This document shows, piece by piece, positions 1 through 12,570 of a stretch of DNA of 64,000 nt. The translations under genes and the position numbers were made by a program. Each line of letters opens with the position of its first letter. Position 1 is the first letter of the stretch. This DNA comes from Serinus canaria (Eukaryota; Chordata; Aves; Passeriformes; Fringillidae): assembly GCF_022539315.1 (NCBI RefSeq), contig NC_066315.1, forward strand, positions 21,985,649 through 22,049,648, given 5' to 3'. The notes under the pieces were generated by a model. It was not told the DNA's origin. It saw only the letters and a list, made by a program, of their open reading frames with translations, and searched no databases.

Positions 1-3000
1 TGTCCTACTAGATGTGAAACTCCATGTGTTGCATGTGTAACATAAGCCTGCAAGGCTTCTCAAGACTGGTTTCAAAAGGCCATGGTTCTGCCCAGTTTCC
101 CTGGGCTAAATTGGTGGTGGTGAACCAGCAAACCAAAGGACAAACAAGAGCCTTAATCGCTTATACAGTTAATCATTGGCAGACTCCTCACCCCAGGTTT
201 GATCCAGACCGATCAGTGGCCATCCAGCCATTGAACCCTGAACCTCAGTTTAAGTGCATTAATAGAATCTGAAGATAATTTCCAAAAGCAAAATGTCAAT
301 GCAGTGGACTTAGAGAAATATATCAGCAAAGTCTATCCCATATTGCTTATTTTAAAGGCCAGAAGATGGATAGGCTTTTGTGTGTGTTCTTTATTAGTAT
401 TTAAACAGTCTTTAGCAACAGTCCCTTAACATCTCTTTTACTGGTAGGTCAATTCCCAAATTACTCCTGCCAGAGGAATTGGTATCTGGCCAACAGCAAT
501 CCCAGCAAGACAACAGGTAACTTCAAGACAAGCATGAAGCAATGGTCTCTGTCCCCAGCAATGTCCCCTGAGAACTTCCAACACATAGCAATTGACCACA
601 CCATGGTGAAGACCATGGTGTTCTGTGCTTTTGTCATGCAATTCTCTAGACATAATTTCTGTATAAAATCAGAACTAGTATAGTACAGAAATAAGCCTGC
701 ATTTTTAAAGGTTTTTTTAATGGGGTTATTCATCTTTAGGTTAACTGCTGCATGCAGAAGCACCCTGGGCAGAAGCACCAAATATCCATAGAGACTTTTA
801 TACTAGAATTTATTCTAGAAGAAGCTGGAAAGGTTTTATTAACTGAGAAAAAAAAAATTATTTGTCAATGTTTTGCAAAAGGAAATGAGTCTGTTATTTT
901 TCTTCATCCCTTTGCAGATGAGCAAAGAATTTCCATTTCCAGAAAAAAAACCAAAAAACCCTGTGTTGATGCAAAACAACTATTTGGTGATGGCCTAGAA
1001 CCAACAGATAGAATACGTGCATCCTGAAAGGATTTAGAATGCTAGATTAAAATGTCCATCTTGGAGTGAATAAGCAAGCAATGATGCTACTTTGCTCTAA
1101 ATTCAGACTGACTTGGAGATTGACCTGTTTATGCAAGATGCTTAGAGAAAATATTGCCTGAATTTTCATCTATCTCTTCAAGCAATGGTTGCATATTAAC
1201 TCTTCCTCAGTCATCAATGAGAAATGAAAGAATGCTGCCTGTAATTTACCCTCTTCATGTTTACTGTGCTGGCTGATCTTGGGAGCTGTTTAATATGTCT
1301 CAGGAGGACACTGTAAATCAGCCTTGGTGATGCCATCGCATGTACAGGCATAGGAAGGGTTTTCCTTGGAAAGGTGCTGATATCATCTTCATCCTCAGAG
1401 GTTGTCCACATCAGCAGAAGCATGTGGAGGGTGGGCAGGTAGCAGCTCAGTCAGTGGGAGAGGAAGGCTTTGGGTTCATTTTGGTGAGCATGTTGCACTC
1501 AGTGTCCCTAGAAAAACCTGACTCACCACTGGTGGCCTCTAATGTCTTTGCTCTCTGAACAATAGACTAGAAAATGTATTCTCCTGGTCATGCCTTCACC
1601 TCTGTGTGGATGTAGTCATTGTCAGGTTTTTTCTATAATTTCAAAAAGAACCTCTGCCCAACAACAAAGTTACTTCAGCAAAAATTGTTCTGCCTCATAC
1701 TTCACATGATCCAGAATACAAACCTGTCTGCAGGTAATAAAATGTTGCAGACTTTTCCTGTTTAGGGAAGGAAAGAAGTGTCTGTACTGGTCTAGATTCT
1801 AATGAGAAAAGAATATATTCCATTTTACAGGGATATCCATTACAAACAGGTATTATTGTAGACAGAGGAGGGGGAGAGAGTGAATTTTTAGGTAAATTGA
1901 AGTTGTGACTACATAATTCCAGTTCTGTCATCTACTTGTTAATGAGATGACTCTGATCCAGCTTTAGCTCCCTAAAGTCTATGTTTCCACTAAAAATGCA
2001 AATAGAAGGAATCACCTTGTGAGGGTATTTATCCCTCTCTATTTTAAGAAGTCTGTGTGGCTTTGTTGAGACAGCTAGTGTACACAAGACAAATCTCACC
2101 CTGCCATATCTAGCCCCTTGGACTGGAAAGACTGGCAAGCTTAGGCATTTTTTCCAACTATTAAGTAGCATTATACTCTAATATTTTTTACAAATTGCTG
2201 TCTTGCATAATTAACCTCTTGACCTAGAGGTTTTCAAAACAGATATTTGTGCATGTGCAGCAAGATGAGGTCCTTGAAACAATGAAGTCACTTTAAAACT
2301 ACAGGCTACAATTTATTCTGAGAATATAAATGCTGCAACTGGAAAGCTGTTGACTGATGCCTGTAGAGCTAAGTCACTTTTGCTGTTTAAGTAAGTACTG
2401 CAATGAAAAAAAGGCTATGGAAAACATTTTATTCCAAACTGGTTTATAGGATCTGGTTGGCATCACTGTAAAGCCATGGATTTAGGATATGACAGCTACC
2501 AATTGAGAAATATATTTTTTTCCTGTAAAGATGGTTTTTGCTCTACATTACTAAACTGTGCTAATCTGTGAAACCAGCATAAAAGATGGATTGGTTTTTT
2601 TATATGTAAAAGTATGCCAATCTGTTTTCTGTTCCAGCTTACAGACAGCTTTAGATATCAATGATCCTAAAGCAAAACAATACTGCATGGGCACCTTGTA
2701 GTGCAGAAGGATAACTAGCTTAAAAATTATTCATTGATGTTCAGTATTTAAAATTAAATACTTCCTATATTCAAATTATTGATATCAGATTTTCATTTAG
2801 AACAGCAGGGGAAAAAACCCAAAACAACAAACACACTAAAACTATCCTAGCTTATCCTGGTTAAGTTATCAAGTCACAGCAATAAAAGAGTCCTGCTTTC
2901 CTGACACAAAATTATGCTGCATCATGAATCATTCAGCATTAAAACAAATCAGGCATTGGATAAAAGTTAAAATTCATGCTGGGCTCTAATGGAGGAAGAG

Positions 3001-6000
3001 TAGTCAAACACAATTCCCTGTAAATTGCCCTTCTGTTAGAGACATTAAAATAATTCCTACATTTGTGCAGGCATGATGGATCATGTTGTGTGCAAATGTT
3101 TGAGGTTTTTTTAGTAGGAAGCATGAGGTTTAAAGGTTTTCACCCTTAGCTCACTATATGATACAACCTTATTTTGCAATTCTTTTTAATTCAATCATAT
3201 GCAGAGCTCTTTAGAAAATTGTCAGTATTATACTATTATTTTCATGTTTTTAGCCATCAAACTAAAGAGTAATTTAAGCAAATATCTTATTGGTAGTGAC
3301 TTGCTCTTGTGATAACACACTTTGGAGGTCTTGTCTGAAGCCACTTGATACTCTCTCTGCCCCACTGAAATCAAAACCTTTCAATGACATAGTTGGGTTG
3401 GAGAAAGATTAGAGAATATTAAGTGCACTGAGTTATACAAACCCACCAAACTACTGCTCTGTGTTCACAGGATTATTCTATAATGGATATAATGAAAATC
3501 AAATAGTATTTTATTAGTAAAAAAATACTATTAGTGCCTATAATAAATTATTCCCTGTATACTGGATGTTTGTGCCTGAATTTGGTTGGTTTCACTAAAC
3601 ATTGCCAGTGATCAGACAAGTACCAAGGTTGTCCATTGATCCAAAGCCAAGTAATTGCTGGTGGTCATACTGGCAACTCTGTTTTCTTCAGCAGAGTTTG
3701 GGGGCAAAGCCTTCTGATCTCATACTTCCTTTGTGGTGATTTAAGTACAATTGTAGCCAAGTGAGGTCTTATATGCTGTGATCTTTTGTATGCAGCACTT
3801 CTAGGGAACTGATGACATCTCTTGTTCCTTCTTTGTGAGCTGTATCGACACATCCATCTGTGTAACAGTTATTTAAAAGGAACAAAGCTTCATTAGCTAA
3901 ACATAATTGTAATTTGCTGTATCTTAAACTTTGGCTCAGATTCTTGGCTTTGTCTCAGAAATAGAAAAAAATCCCAAGAGGCGGCTCTGGATCATGGTTA
4001 TTTGTTTCTATAAAGGTGAGAAATTGTCTTGCCAATTTTTTCTGTCCATGGCAGTGTTATCCTTCCCATATGCAGCTTCTGGGTTATGGTCTCTTCTTGG
4101 CTACAAGTGTCCAGAAGAGAAAATTTGAATCCATGCTTCCAAGCCATATTTGTTAATGGAAAAATCCAACAGAAGGGACAATATGCACTACTATGTGCAG
4201 GGCCAGGGTAAAAGAAGGAATGTTCTAGCCAGGCTTCAGCAAGCCAAAGGAATACTCACAGTTGTAGAGAGATGTTGGAATTTGCTCCTTTGAACTAGTC
4301 TGTGTCAGCTGCCCAGGGCAATTAAGGTTTATAGCCTCTAATCCGGGCTGCAATCACTCACTTGGCCTCCTGGAGAGCTCAGGGTGACACAAACCTACCT
4401 GCTGGCTAGGGAGGCTGCTGGGAGCTTCCTCCCTTGTCCTGGCTGCCAACTCCATGTTTACCTGGGGTCCTCTGAGCCTTGCTGCTGCCTTGCCCTGTCC
4501 TGGACCTGACTTCTTCCTTCTGGAAATCCTGCCTGCCATAATTCCCAATGCTATGACACTACCAGGGGAGAGCATTAGGCACCAGAAATTACTCTGCAGC
4601 TATTGCTGGGCACATCTCCAATAAGAGAAGCATTGAAATAGCATTAGTGACTTGGTAACTTATAGGAATGCAGAAAAGTAGCTTTTGCAGAAACTCAAGA
4701 AGATTACCCATTTAGAAAGAAATACTCTTTTCATGAATGTACCAGAGGGAAATTTTAGCTTTTCACAAGCCAGCTAAATTCCCAAATCTCAGGGTGGTTT
4801 TGTCAATGGTACTCAGGGTAAAAGAGAAAAATATGTACTTTTATTTATGCATTACTACTCTGAATTTTTTATCTTCCAGGTTAAACTGTATCAGTATATT
4901 TCTTCTGTTTTGAAAAACACTAACATTTGTTCAATTGATAATTAGAGACTCTAAAAAGAGTGTTTTCATTAGATTTTCAATCTGTAGACCTGACTCTACT
5001 ACAAAGAACCTTCTTAGAATGAGAAAGTGACTGCTTAGAGAAATGTGTCATTTTTCTGCACTTGTCTATTTGATTACTGTGGTCTACATCATTAAAACTC
5101 TGACAGAGTCTCATACCAAAGGAATTGAATAAATGCAGAGATATTACCATGGTTATATTAAATTGCAGCCATTTTACATTTTGATTTTAGTGAATGTTTT
5201 ATTAATTACAATGATATCATTATTTTTTTCTGTTGAGGCCAATCTATACAACATGCTTTTCTCCATCAAGTGGAACTTGGGAATGCTGCTCTGTATTGTT
5301 TGACAAGAGCAAAGCATAAATGTTTGATAACGTTTTGCAGGGAAATAAATTTCTACTTAGCTGTTTTTTCAAAGTTTTAATGGAAGAGCAATTCCCTGTT
5401 ATGTTATTCTTTTTTTGTCACAAGTAGCACACTTAAGCTTGCATTGCCATTCCATTAACAGCATGGTTAAAAATACTAGCCAGGTTGTTTTGGTTTTTCT
5501 TCTACTCTAACATATTTTTTCCCTCCTTAGACTTGGTTGGTGGAACTTTTATTTTGTTTCATTGCTTTGCAAGTAGAAACTTCTTTGCCTGCTTGCAGTC
5601 CTTGGTTAGAAGTGGTGGAGGTGGTGATTTGGAAGTGACTTGAAATGGGGCATTAAGCTGAGTTCAGGGTGCTGGAGTCCAGGAATGCAGAAACCACTCT
5701 TCTGGGGTTTCCAGAGCAAACCTTGTTTTCTGCACAGAATTGCCTTAAATCCAGGCTGTCAGCCCAACCTGGGGTGAAGGCACAATGGACCTGATGTGCT
5801 GTGAGCAGGATAATTGTTAAGAACTGGAGCAGGTGGCAGCACAGGCTGAAGATACATCATGGCAGGGAAGGAAACGAGTTGATCACACTGCCCTGTTGAG
5901 AGGAGCAGTGAAGGAAAACACAGCACTCTCCTTCTGCATGAGCAATTGGAGAGCCAAGAGCCAGCAGCTTGTGTGACAGCTGGTGCTGCTAGTTGTCCTG

Positions 6001-9000
6001 GAGGGCAATGCTGGTCTCCTCCTCTCCTTTCCCCAGCTCTGGACTAAGCTCTAATTACCCAGGCAAAAAAGCGCTTTGAGCAACAGTCTGGAAAATATCC
6101 CAAGACCCAAATGCTGAGATAATTTTTTTATAAGTGGCTAAATTAAAACTAAAGCAGAGGGACAATATTCTTATAGTTTGGGATCTCTCATACCATGTGG
6201 CCTTTGAAATCAGTGATGATGAGTTTTCTGTGAGCAGTTAAATAAGGAACCAAAATGTTGTTCTCCTTTTCAATGTCTATGATTACTTATTTGCTTTCAC
6301 TTCTTTCCCAGTTATGACTTCAGCTGGCTTTTGTACAATTTAGTTTTAATCTATCTGCCCATTTTAAAATTAGAACCACAAGTGAAAATAAGAAAATTAT
6401 ATACGTGCTGAAAGAAAGGAAAAATCAAAAACCCCTTCTGAACTACTTGGTACTCTCATTTGTAACTGCATATGCTATTTTCTCAAAAAACAAATATTTG
6501 AGCAAACTGAGAAGAAGTTTCTAGTGATAACTTTCACTTTTGTTTTCTAAGAGGTTTAGGATATTCCTAAAAGTAATCCTTTCAAAATTTAAAATGTCTG
6601 GTTTGAGGCATGTGCTCCATATGATGGTATGTATGTTGGTAGTACAAATATGGCACAAATGGAGGGACAAAGAAGTAGTTGAGGGAATTTTCCTTCTTAC
6701 TTAATTAAGAAAGAAAGCACTCTTCATATTGCTAAAATTTAAAAAGAAAAATCTCTTGTACTGGAGTATGAGTTAAAAATTGATTTGCTTTAGAATGGCT
6801 AAATACTTCCAATGTAGTATTGATGATGTTAAAGCTCAGATAAACAGAAGCCCTTTGATTTTAATAAATTCACATTATCTTGGTTTTATGACTCTTTTGC
6901 AGCATGCCTGCTACAAAAAAATGTTTATTGTGGCCCATACCAATAATTCTTTTCGTGTTGGGTTTTAGAGTTAGTATTGAGACCTTGTTTTAAAAATCCA
7001 ACCCATCTCCTCACCAAGAAAAAGAGGCTTAATTTGTTAAACAAGTATTTTTATGAAGCCAGGCCTTTAAGTTTTACAAAACCTTCAAGGTAACTTCCAT
7101 GAACACTAACAAAGCAAATTGAAAAACGAGTTTTTTCTCTGTTTATTAATCCTAGTTAGCTGAGGGTTTCATAGACACAATGAACAATGTATACAATGTT
7201 TCACAGATAAAATCTTTCACAGATACAATAAACATTTCACTGGAGAAAAAAGGTCACTCAGGGTTTAGTGAAGGCTTTCTCCACAGCTAAAAGAATCCTG
7301 TTGCTAGGACAGGCAGGTGTACCTTAGGAGCTTAGTGACTAGCTTGGGAGGGGTACTGAAGAAATCCTTCTGGTGGTTATTCAATCTTCCCTAGAAGAAC
7401 AGACCTTACCAGAAAAGTTTGTGGCAGAGGATTTTTACTCTGTCAGCTCTTCTGTCTCTTTCATTACTGTTCCCTCTGCTCTCTCCCTTTGGACTTGAAC
7501 TCAGACATGAGTTTCTAGCTGACACAGTCTCATCCTCTGCCACATCTGCTTGATTTCTGGAGTAATGGGATGGATTTTTTTTTTTTTTTTGTAAATTATG
7601 CTTTGAGAAAATATATTGTCTTTAAGCATCAACCAATTCTCCTGATCTTTTGGTGATTCGGTACTCACAGAATCCTTTCTGCCTTTGTGTTCTATGAACA
7701 AGGAAGAGCCTGCTCTGAACTCTGGCATATTTATTTTAGTACTTGTCTTCCTTACTACCCTCAAGATCTTCCAGCTGGGACTACTCCACCATCTCATGGA
7801 TAATCATTGCAGCCAAAATTGCCAGATTGTTACATCCTTGACCTGTTATGTGTTTGTAAACATCCTGCTTTTATTAGTCTGGTCTGCACCTTTGTTGAAA
7901 AGCGGTCCCCAGCACAAACTAAAAAAATCTAATATTACTTGGCGCCAACACAATATCCATATGTTAGAGGCTCCCAAGAGGACTTGAAAAAAAAGAGAAA
8001 AAAAAGGCTCATTCTGGTTCTTGATATGGTGATCTGTAGCAGATGACCACCAAGATGTTCTGCTTGCTGATATCCTGGATCAGGTTCTGACTCATTGTCT
8101 ATAGATAGCCATACCTCCCATCTCATAGAAATCTGCATATGAGCCACTGTTTTGCACAGAATACACTTGTCCCACTCATCTTCCCTGAGTGATCTTCCCG
8201 AGGAGCCCTTACCCAACCAACACTCCAGCTTTGTATTGACTCAAAGTGGTCTCTGTGATTCCGGTTATGTCCTTGATCTACATCTGCACACAGATGTTTG
8301 GGGTTTTTCTGCATTGTTTGTATTTCCAGTGTATGAGAAGTTCCTAATCATCCTGCTCTCTTCTTGGGATTATGGCCCTTACTCTCTCACAGCCTGAGCT
8401 TTTCCACTATCACTTCTTGCTATGTTGTCTACAGCCTTTAATCTCCATCTCCCAAAGAAGACAGAAGCAGCTGTTGATTGGGGCAGAATTGGTCCAACTG
8501 ATTTCTTGTTGGTTGTATTTGAACTGCCATGTAATTCTACGTGAGGAATCAAGATATTATTTTGAAACATCAAAATGAAACCTGGGAGAAAAAAAGATAT
8601 GTTATAATCTAAATGATCCCAAAAAAATTGTGAAGACTTGGTTAAAAATGGCAAAAAAGCTGCATTGCACAGCACATTTTTTCTCTCATTGTAGAGACCA
8701 CAATGAAAGCAGAAATTTATCTTCAGTAAAAAAATACGTTGCTGTCTTGGCTGTTAATAAAATATTCATCATCCTCTCTAGTTGTGGTTCACACACAAAT
8801 TGTGCTACAGTATTTCAGTGAATTACTATGTTTCTCTTGGCTTTAATGAGGGAGCTTTATGCAGTGCTGGGGAGGATGATTCGCTGGCCATCTGCCTGTG
8901 TCGGTGAGAGGCCACACGGTGGAGTAAAAGCCGTGTTTTGCCTGTTCTGGACCGTGCCGCAGCCAAGAGGAGGTGGCTCTGTCTTTGCAGTGCAGTCATC

Positions 9001-9099
9001 ACCCGGAATCTTTGCCTGTAGATAGTCATGACAGAGACCTTGAACGTTTATAGTTTTGATTTATTGAAAATAAAGCTCAAAGGCCCTACCCTCCCAATG
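1..9099. other. Unique intergenic DNA, no gene recognised
   Basis: AT-rich, mostly non-repetitive sequence. Open frames are short (100 codons or fewer) and carry no family motif. Slightly G+C-richer patches lie at 4330-4580, 5590-6060 and 8826-9030; I cannot assign them. The stretch at about 8000-8360 may hold a very old repeat. Confidence 0.6.
7575..7590 (+). repeat. Poly(T) run of 16
   Basis: Isolated homopolymer. No retroposon body with target duplication was recognised on either side. Confidence 0.9.
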
Positions 9100-9184
9100 T
9101 TGGTTGGCTTGGTTGGATCCCTATTAAAAGCAAAAATACCCTAAAAAAAGACCCATGAAAAGGGCGGGAGTATGGAACAAAGAC

Positions 9185-9640
9185 TACCAAATTGATCCCC
9201 TTTGAAAATGCAAGATTTGTTTCCATTCCTGAAAGAAATGTTCATTTCTTTTCATGAAAGAAAACGCAATTTGCAAAACAGAAAAGAACGATGTACAAAC
9301 ACTCAGGAAAAGGGAGATGATCAAAGGAAATGAAACTGAAGAAAAAAAGAAAAATGGGAAATTTAGTGAATAATAATAAAAAAAAAAACCCTGAGGACAT
9401 GAGGGCAGTACAAAACTGGCCAAGACTAACCTCAAAGGTGTTGCAAAAAGAAGTGAAAAAGTCTAGGAAAAAGACACAGCTTGAAGGGGAAGATATGAGG
9501 GACACAGCATGCATACTTGGAAAAAAAAAAAAAAAATCTTGAGCAAACTCAAAGCCATCAAAAGGCATGGCATGCCAGCATGTGCAGGGAAATAGAACAA
9601 AGCCTGTCAAAATTGATCCCAATGCACCAGATGTAAATCC
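9185..9640 (-). repeat. Left flanking unit of the array, reverse orientation
   Basis: Read on the minus strand, this part follows the unit order: GGCATGCCATGCC, then a T-run (A16 at 9521-9536 on the plus strand), then a CATGC-TGTCCCTCAT phrase, a TTGCAACA phrase, a CTAAATTTCCC phrase, and a decayed hairpin at the end. A partial further copy of the unit start may lie at about 9110-9200. The switch to forward units occurs near 9645. Confidence 0.75.
9209..9272. repeat. Decayed copy of the array hairpin (left)
   Basis: GCAAGATTTGTTTCC at the left and GCAATTTGC-type sequence at the right form imperfect arms of about 31 bases around a TT loop near 9241. The flanking bases align with those beside the perfect hairpin at 10129-10197, so the two are related copies. 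Confidence 0.65.
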
Positions 9641-9644
9641 GACC

Positions 9645-12165
9645 CTTTTTCTACCGGTCACTAAATTTCCCAATATTGCTTTTTATTAATTTAACAATCG
9701 AATTTCCATTGATAGTATCTCTACAACATAGTGCATGTTAATCTGTCTGTAGGGTTTCCAGGAATGAAAAAGGGATAAATATTAGCATGCATGACATATG
9801 TCCCTGCAGTTACTGGTTTGCCATGCCTTCTGATGTTTCACAATTTGGTGAAGATTTTCCAGAATTCTTTGCAGAATGATGCCATGTCCCTCATATTTTT
9901 CCATCCAAGTTGTTTCTTCCTCCATGATTTTTTTCCTGCTTTTCCCACATCCGTGGGGTTAGTTTTTGTCTGATTTGGTCCTTTGCACTGTTCCACATTT
10001 CCTCCCAGACCACTTTTTAGTAGTCACTCCAGGTCCTGATTTTGGGGTTTCTGAGGGTTTTTTTTCAGCTGCATTTCATTTGATCTTATCTCCTTCCCAG
10101 ACTGTTTGTAAGACTTCTTTTAGTGTTCCGCAAGATTTCGTTTCCCGTCCCAAAAGGAAATTTCATTTCCTTTTGGGACGGGAAACGAAATCTTGCGATT
10201 TCAATGGGAATCAAATGGTGATGGTGCATGTCCCTGCAGCTGATGGCATGCCATGCCTTTTGATGGTTTTCACTTTGATAAAGTTTTTCCTCTTTTTTTG
10301 TTATTTATTTAAGTATGCATGCCATGTCCCTCATAATTTTTCTCTCCAAGTTGTGCCTTCCACCTTGATTTTTCTCCTGCTTTTGCAACATCTCTGGGGT
10401 TAGTTTGGGCCTGATTTGTTCTGGTGTAATGCACCTGCTGTAATCCCTGTCCATTTTCTTCTAGTCCCTAAATTTCCCAAATTTTTTTTTTCTCCTCCAA
10501 TTTCATTTCCTTTGATGGTATCTCAATTCCCTAGTGTTTGTATTTCCTTCTTACTATTTTTGGCCTTCAAGGGGTTTAGTTTTGGCATGCTTTGCTGCAT
10601 GTCCCTGTAGTGGATGGCATGCCATGCCTTTCAGTGCATTCACTTTGGTGAAGATTTTGCTTTTCAATTTTATTTATAGTTTTTGTAAAATTAAAGTATG
10701 CATGCCATGTCCCTCATATTTTTCCTTCCAAGTTGTTTCTTCCTCTTTGATTTTTCCCCTGCTTTTGCAACATCTGTGGGCTAAGTTTGGGCCTGATTTG
10801 GATTGGTGTAATGCACCTGCTGTAATCCCTGTCCATTTTCTTCTAGTCCCTAAATTTCCCCAATTTTTTTTTTTTTCTCCTCCAATTTCACTTCCTTTGA
10901 TGGTATCTCAATTCCATAGTGTTTGTATGTCCTTCCTATTATTTTTGGCCTTCAAGGGGTTTAGTTTTGGCATGCTTTGCTGCATGTCCCTGCAGTGGGT
11001 GGCATGCCATGCCTTTCAGTGCATTCAGTTGGTGAAGATTTTGCTTTTCAAATTTTCTTAAATTTTTTTTTCTTATTTAGGTATGCATGCCATGTCCCTC
11101 ATATTTTTCCTTCCAAGTTGTTTCTTCCTCCTTGATTTTTCCCATGCTTTTGCATCATCTGTGGGGTTAGTTTGGGCCTGATTTGTTCTGGTGTAATGCA
11201 CCTGCTGTATTCCCTGTCCATTTTCTTCTAGTCCCTAAATTTCCCAAATTTTTTTTTTTTCTCCTCCAATTTAATTTCCACTGATGGTATCTCAATTCCA
11301 TAGTGTTTGTATGTCCTTCCTATTATTTTTGGCCTTCAAGGGGTTTAGTTTTGGCATGCTTTGCTGCATGTCCCTGCAGTGGGTGGCATGCCATGCCTTT
11401 CAGTGCATTCACTTTGGTGAAGATTTTGCTTTTCAAATTTTCTTAAATTTTTTTTTCTTATTTAGGTATGCATGCCATGTCCCTCATATTTTTCCTTTCA
11501 AGTTGTTTCTTCCTCCTTGATTTTTCCCCTGCTTTTGCATCATTTGTGGGCTAAGTTTGGGCCTGATTTGGATTGGTGTAATGCACCTGCTGTAATCTCG
11601 GTCCATTTTCTTTTAGTCCATAAATTTTTTTTTCTCCTCCAATTGAATTTCCCTTGATGGTATCTCAATTCCATATTTTTTGTAAATCCTTCTTATTATT
11701 TTTGGTCTTCAAGAGGGATCAGTTTTTGCATGCTTTGCAGCATGTCCCTGCAGTGGATGGCATGCCATGCTTCTGATGTCTTTCACTTTGGTGGAGATTT
11801 GTGGTTTTGATTTTTTTTTTTTTTAAGTATGCATATCATGTCTCTCAAATCTTCCTCTCTAAGGTGTTTCTTCCCCCTTGATTTTTCCCCTGCTTTTGCA
11901 ACATCTGTGAGGTGAGTTTTTGTGACTTTTGGTTATATACTCTTGACATCATTTCCTGTTTTTCCATTTCCTTTTTCTCATGAAATTTCCCTGTTTTCCC
12001 TGTCTTTTTCTGTTGAATTTCATTTCCTTTTTTTTTATCTCTATTTTAGAATGTTTGTAAGTCCTTCTCTTTTATTTTCTTGGGTTATATTGGGGATCAT
12101 TTTTTTAAAAGATTTTGTACATATCCCTCCAATTGATGGCATGCCATGCCTTTAATGGTTTTCCC
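9645..12165 (+). repeat. Central forward units of the array (about seven, first and last incomplete)
   Basis: Units from 9645 share in order: a TCTAGTCCCTAAATTTCCC phrase, TTTGATGGTATCTC, AGTGTTTGTA, a GCATGTCCCTGCAG phrase, GGCATGCCATGCC, CTTTGGTGAAGATTTT, GTATGCATGCCATGTCCC, a CATCTGTGGG phrase and GTGTAATGCACCTGCTG. Neighbouring units from 10616 to 11758 are nearly identical by eye, pointing to recent amplification or gene conversion. Because some periods are close to 384 (128 codons), open frames up to 175 codons recur with repeated hydrophobic, Phe/Cys-rich peptides; I read these as by-products of the repeat, not genes. Confidence 0.85.
10129..10197. repeat. Perfect hairpin: 33-bp arms, 3-base loop
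   Basis: Left arm 10129-10161 begins CGCAAGATTTCG; right arm 10165-10197 ends CGAAATCTTGCG; the loop is TTC at 10162-10164. All 33 pairs match. It sits inside the first forward unit of the array, in the position taken in later units by a GGCCTTCAAGGGGTTTAG segment. Decayed versions sit at about 9209-9272 and 12166-12217. Confidence 0.95.
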
Positions 12166-12217
12166 TTTGGCACAGATATTTTTTCCCTTGCTTTCAGGAA
12201 GGGAAACAAAATCTTGT
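12166..12217. repeat. Decayed copy of the array hairpin (right)
   Basis: CACAGATATTTTTTCCC pairs imperfectly with GGGAAACAAAATCTTGTG. It marks the junction between forward units and the right reverse unit. Confidence 0.5.
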
Positions 12218-12560
12218 GGAACAGAAATTGAAGAGTTTAAAGCTTTATGGAAGGGACATACTATCAACGTAAATGCAATTGAAAATTTAAAAATCTAGAA
12301 ATGTGGGTCATTTAGTTACTACAAGAAAATGGACTGCGATTTTATTACGTTCTGTGTAAATGACCACAGGAGGCCAAAACTATCCTTACAGATTCTGCCA
12401 AAGTATTGGAAGTAATCAAGGAGGTGGTCAGAATATGGACTGGAATACATGAGGAACATGGCATGGATACTGAAAAAAAATTTTTTGCCTAGAGTGAATA
12501 CTGTCAAAATGCATGGGATCAAATTTAAGCCTTCTTTGTCCTTAAAAAAATGTATCATCA
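12166..12560 (-). repeat. Right flanking unit of the array, reverse orientation
   Basis: On the minus strand this part carries diverged versions of the unit phrases: CATGCCATGTTCCTCAT, GTCCATTTTCTTGTAGT followed by AACTAAATG, and TTTTGTTTCCCTTCCTGA at the end. It is the most decayed unit. The orientation switch coincides with an imperfect hairpin at about 12166-12217. Confidence 0.7.
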
Positions 12561-12570
12561 GAACTCTTTT

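Larger units (their letters stand above)
9100..12570. repeat. Complex tandem array of roughly 380-bp units with two orientation flips
   Basis: Anchor phrases recur regularly. GCCATGTCCCTCAT or close variants start at about 9881, 10321, 10704, 11089, 11474 and 11835 (spacings 440, 383, 385, 385, 361). GGCATGCC-type anchors lie at about 9815, 10245, 10616, 11001, 11385, 11759 and 12138. The same phrases appear as reverse complements at about 9564-9576 and 12450-12472, so the flanking units point the other way. The central units from about 10600 to 11760 look most alike; the outer ones have decayed. The plus strand of the central part is strongly T-rich. I do not recognise the family. It could be a satellite, or tandemly amplified pieces of a non-autonomous transposon. 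Confidence 0.9.

Noticed and set aside
600..621. Short repeated ACCATGGTG words forming a small hairpin
   Set aside because: Nine-base words; expected by chance at this scale.
3360..3420. Possible CR1 3' end around a TAGTTGGGTTGGAGAAAG phrase
   Set aside because: Only a short word matches; flanking bases do not follow the CR1 end.
7990..8360. Possible ancient LINE-like repeat (CTCTGTGATTCCGGTTATGTC phrase and following text)
   Set aside because: The resemblance to old amniote repeats is loose and from memory; not enough to annotate.
9242..9673. 143-codon minus-strand open frame rich in Phe
   Set aside because: It is a translation of the array's T-rich unit.
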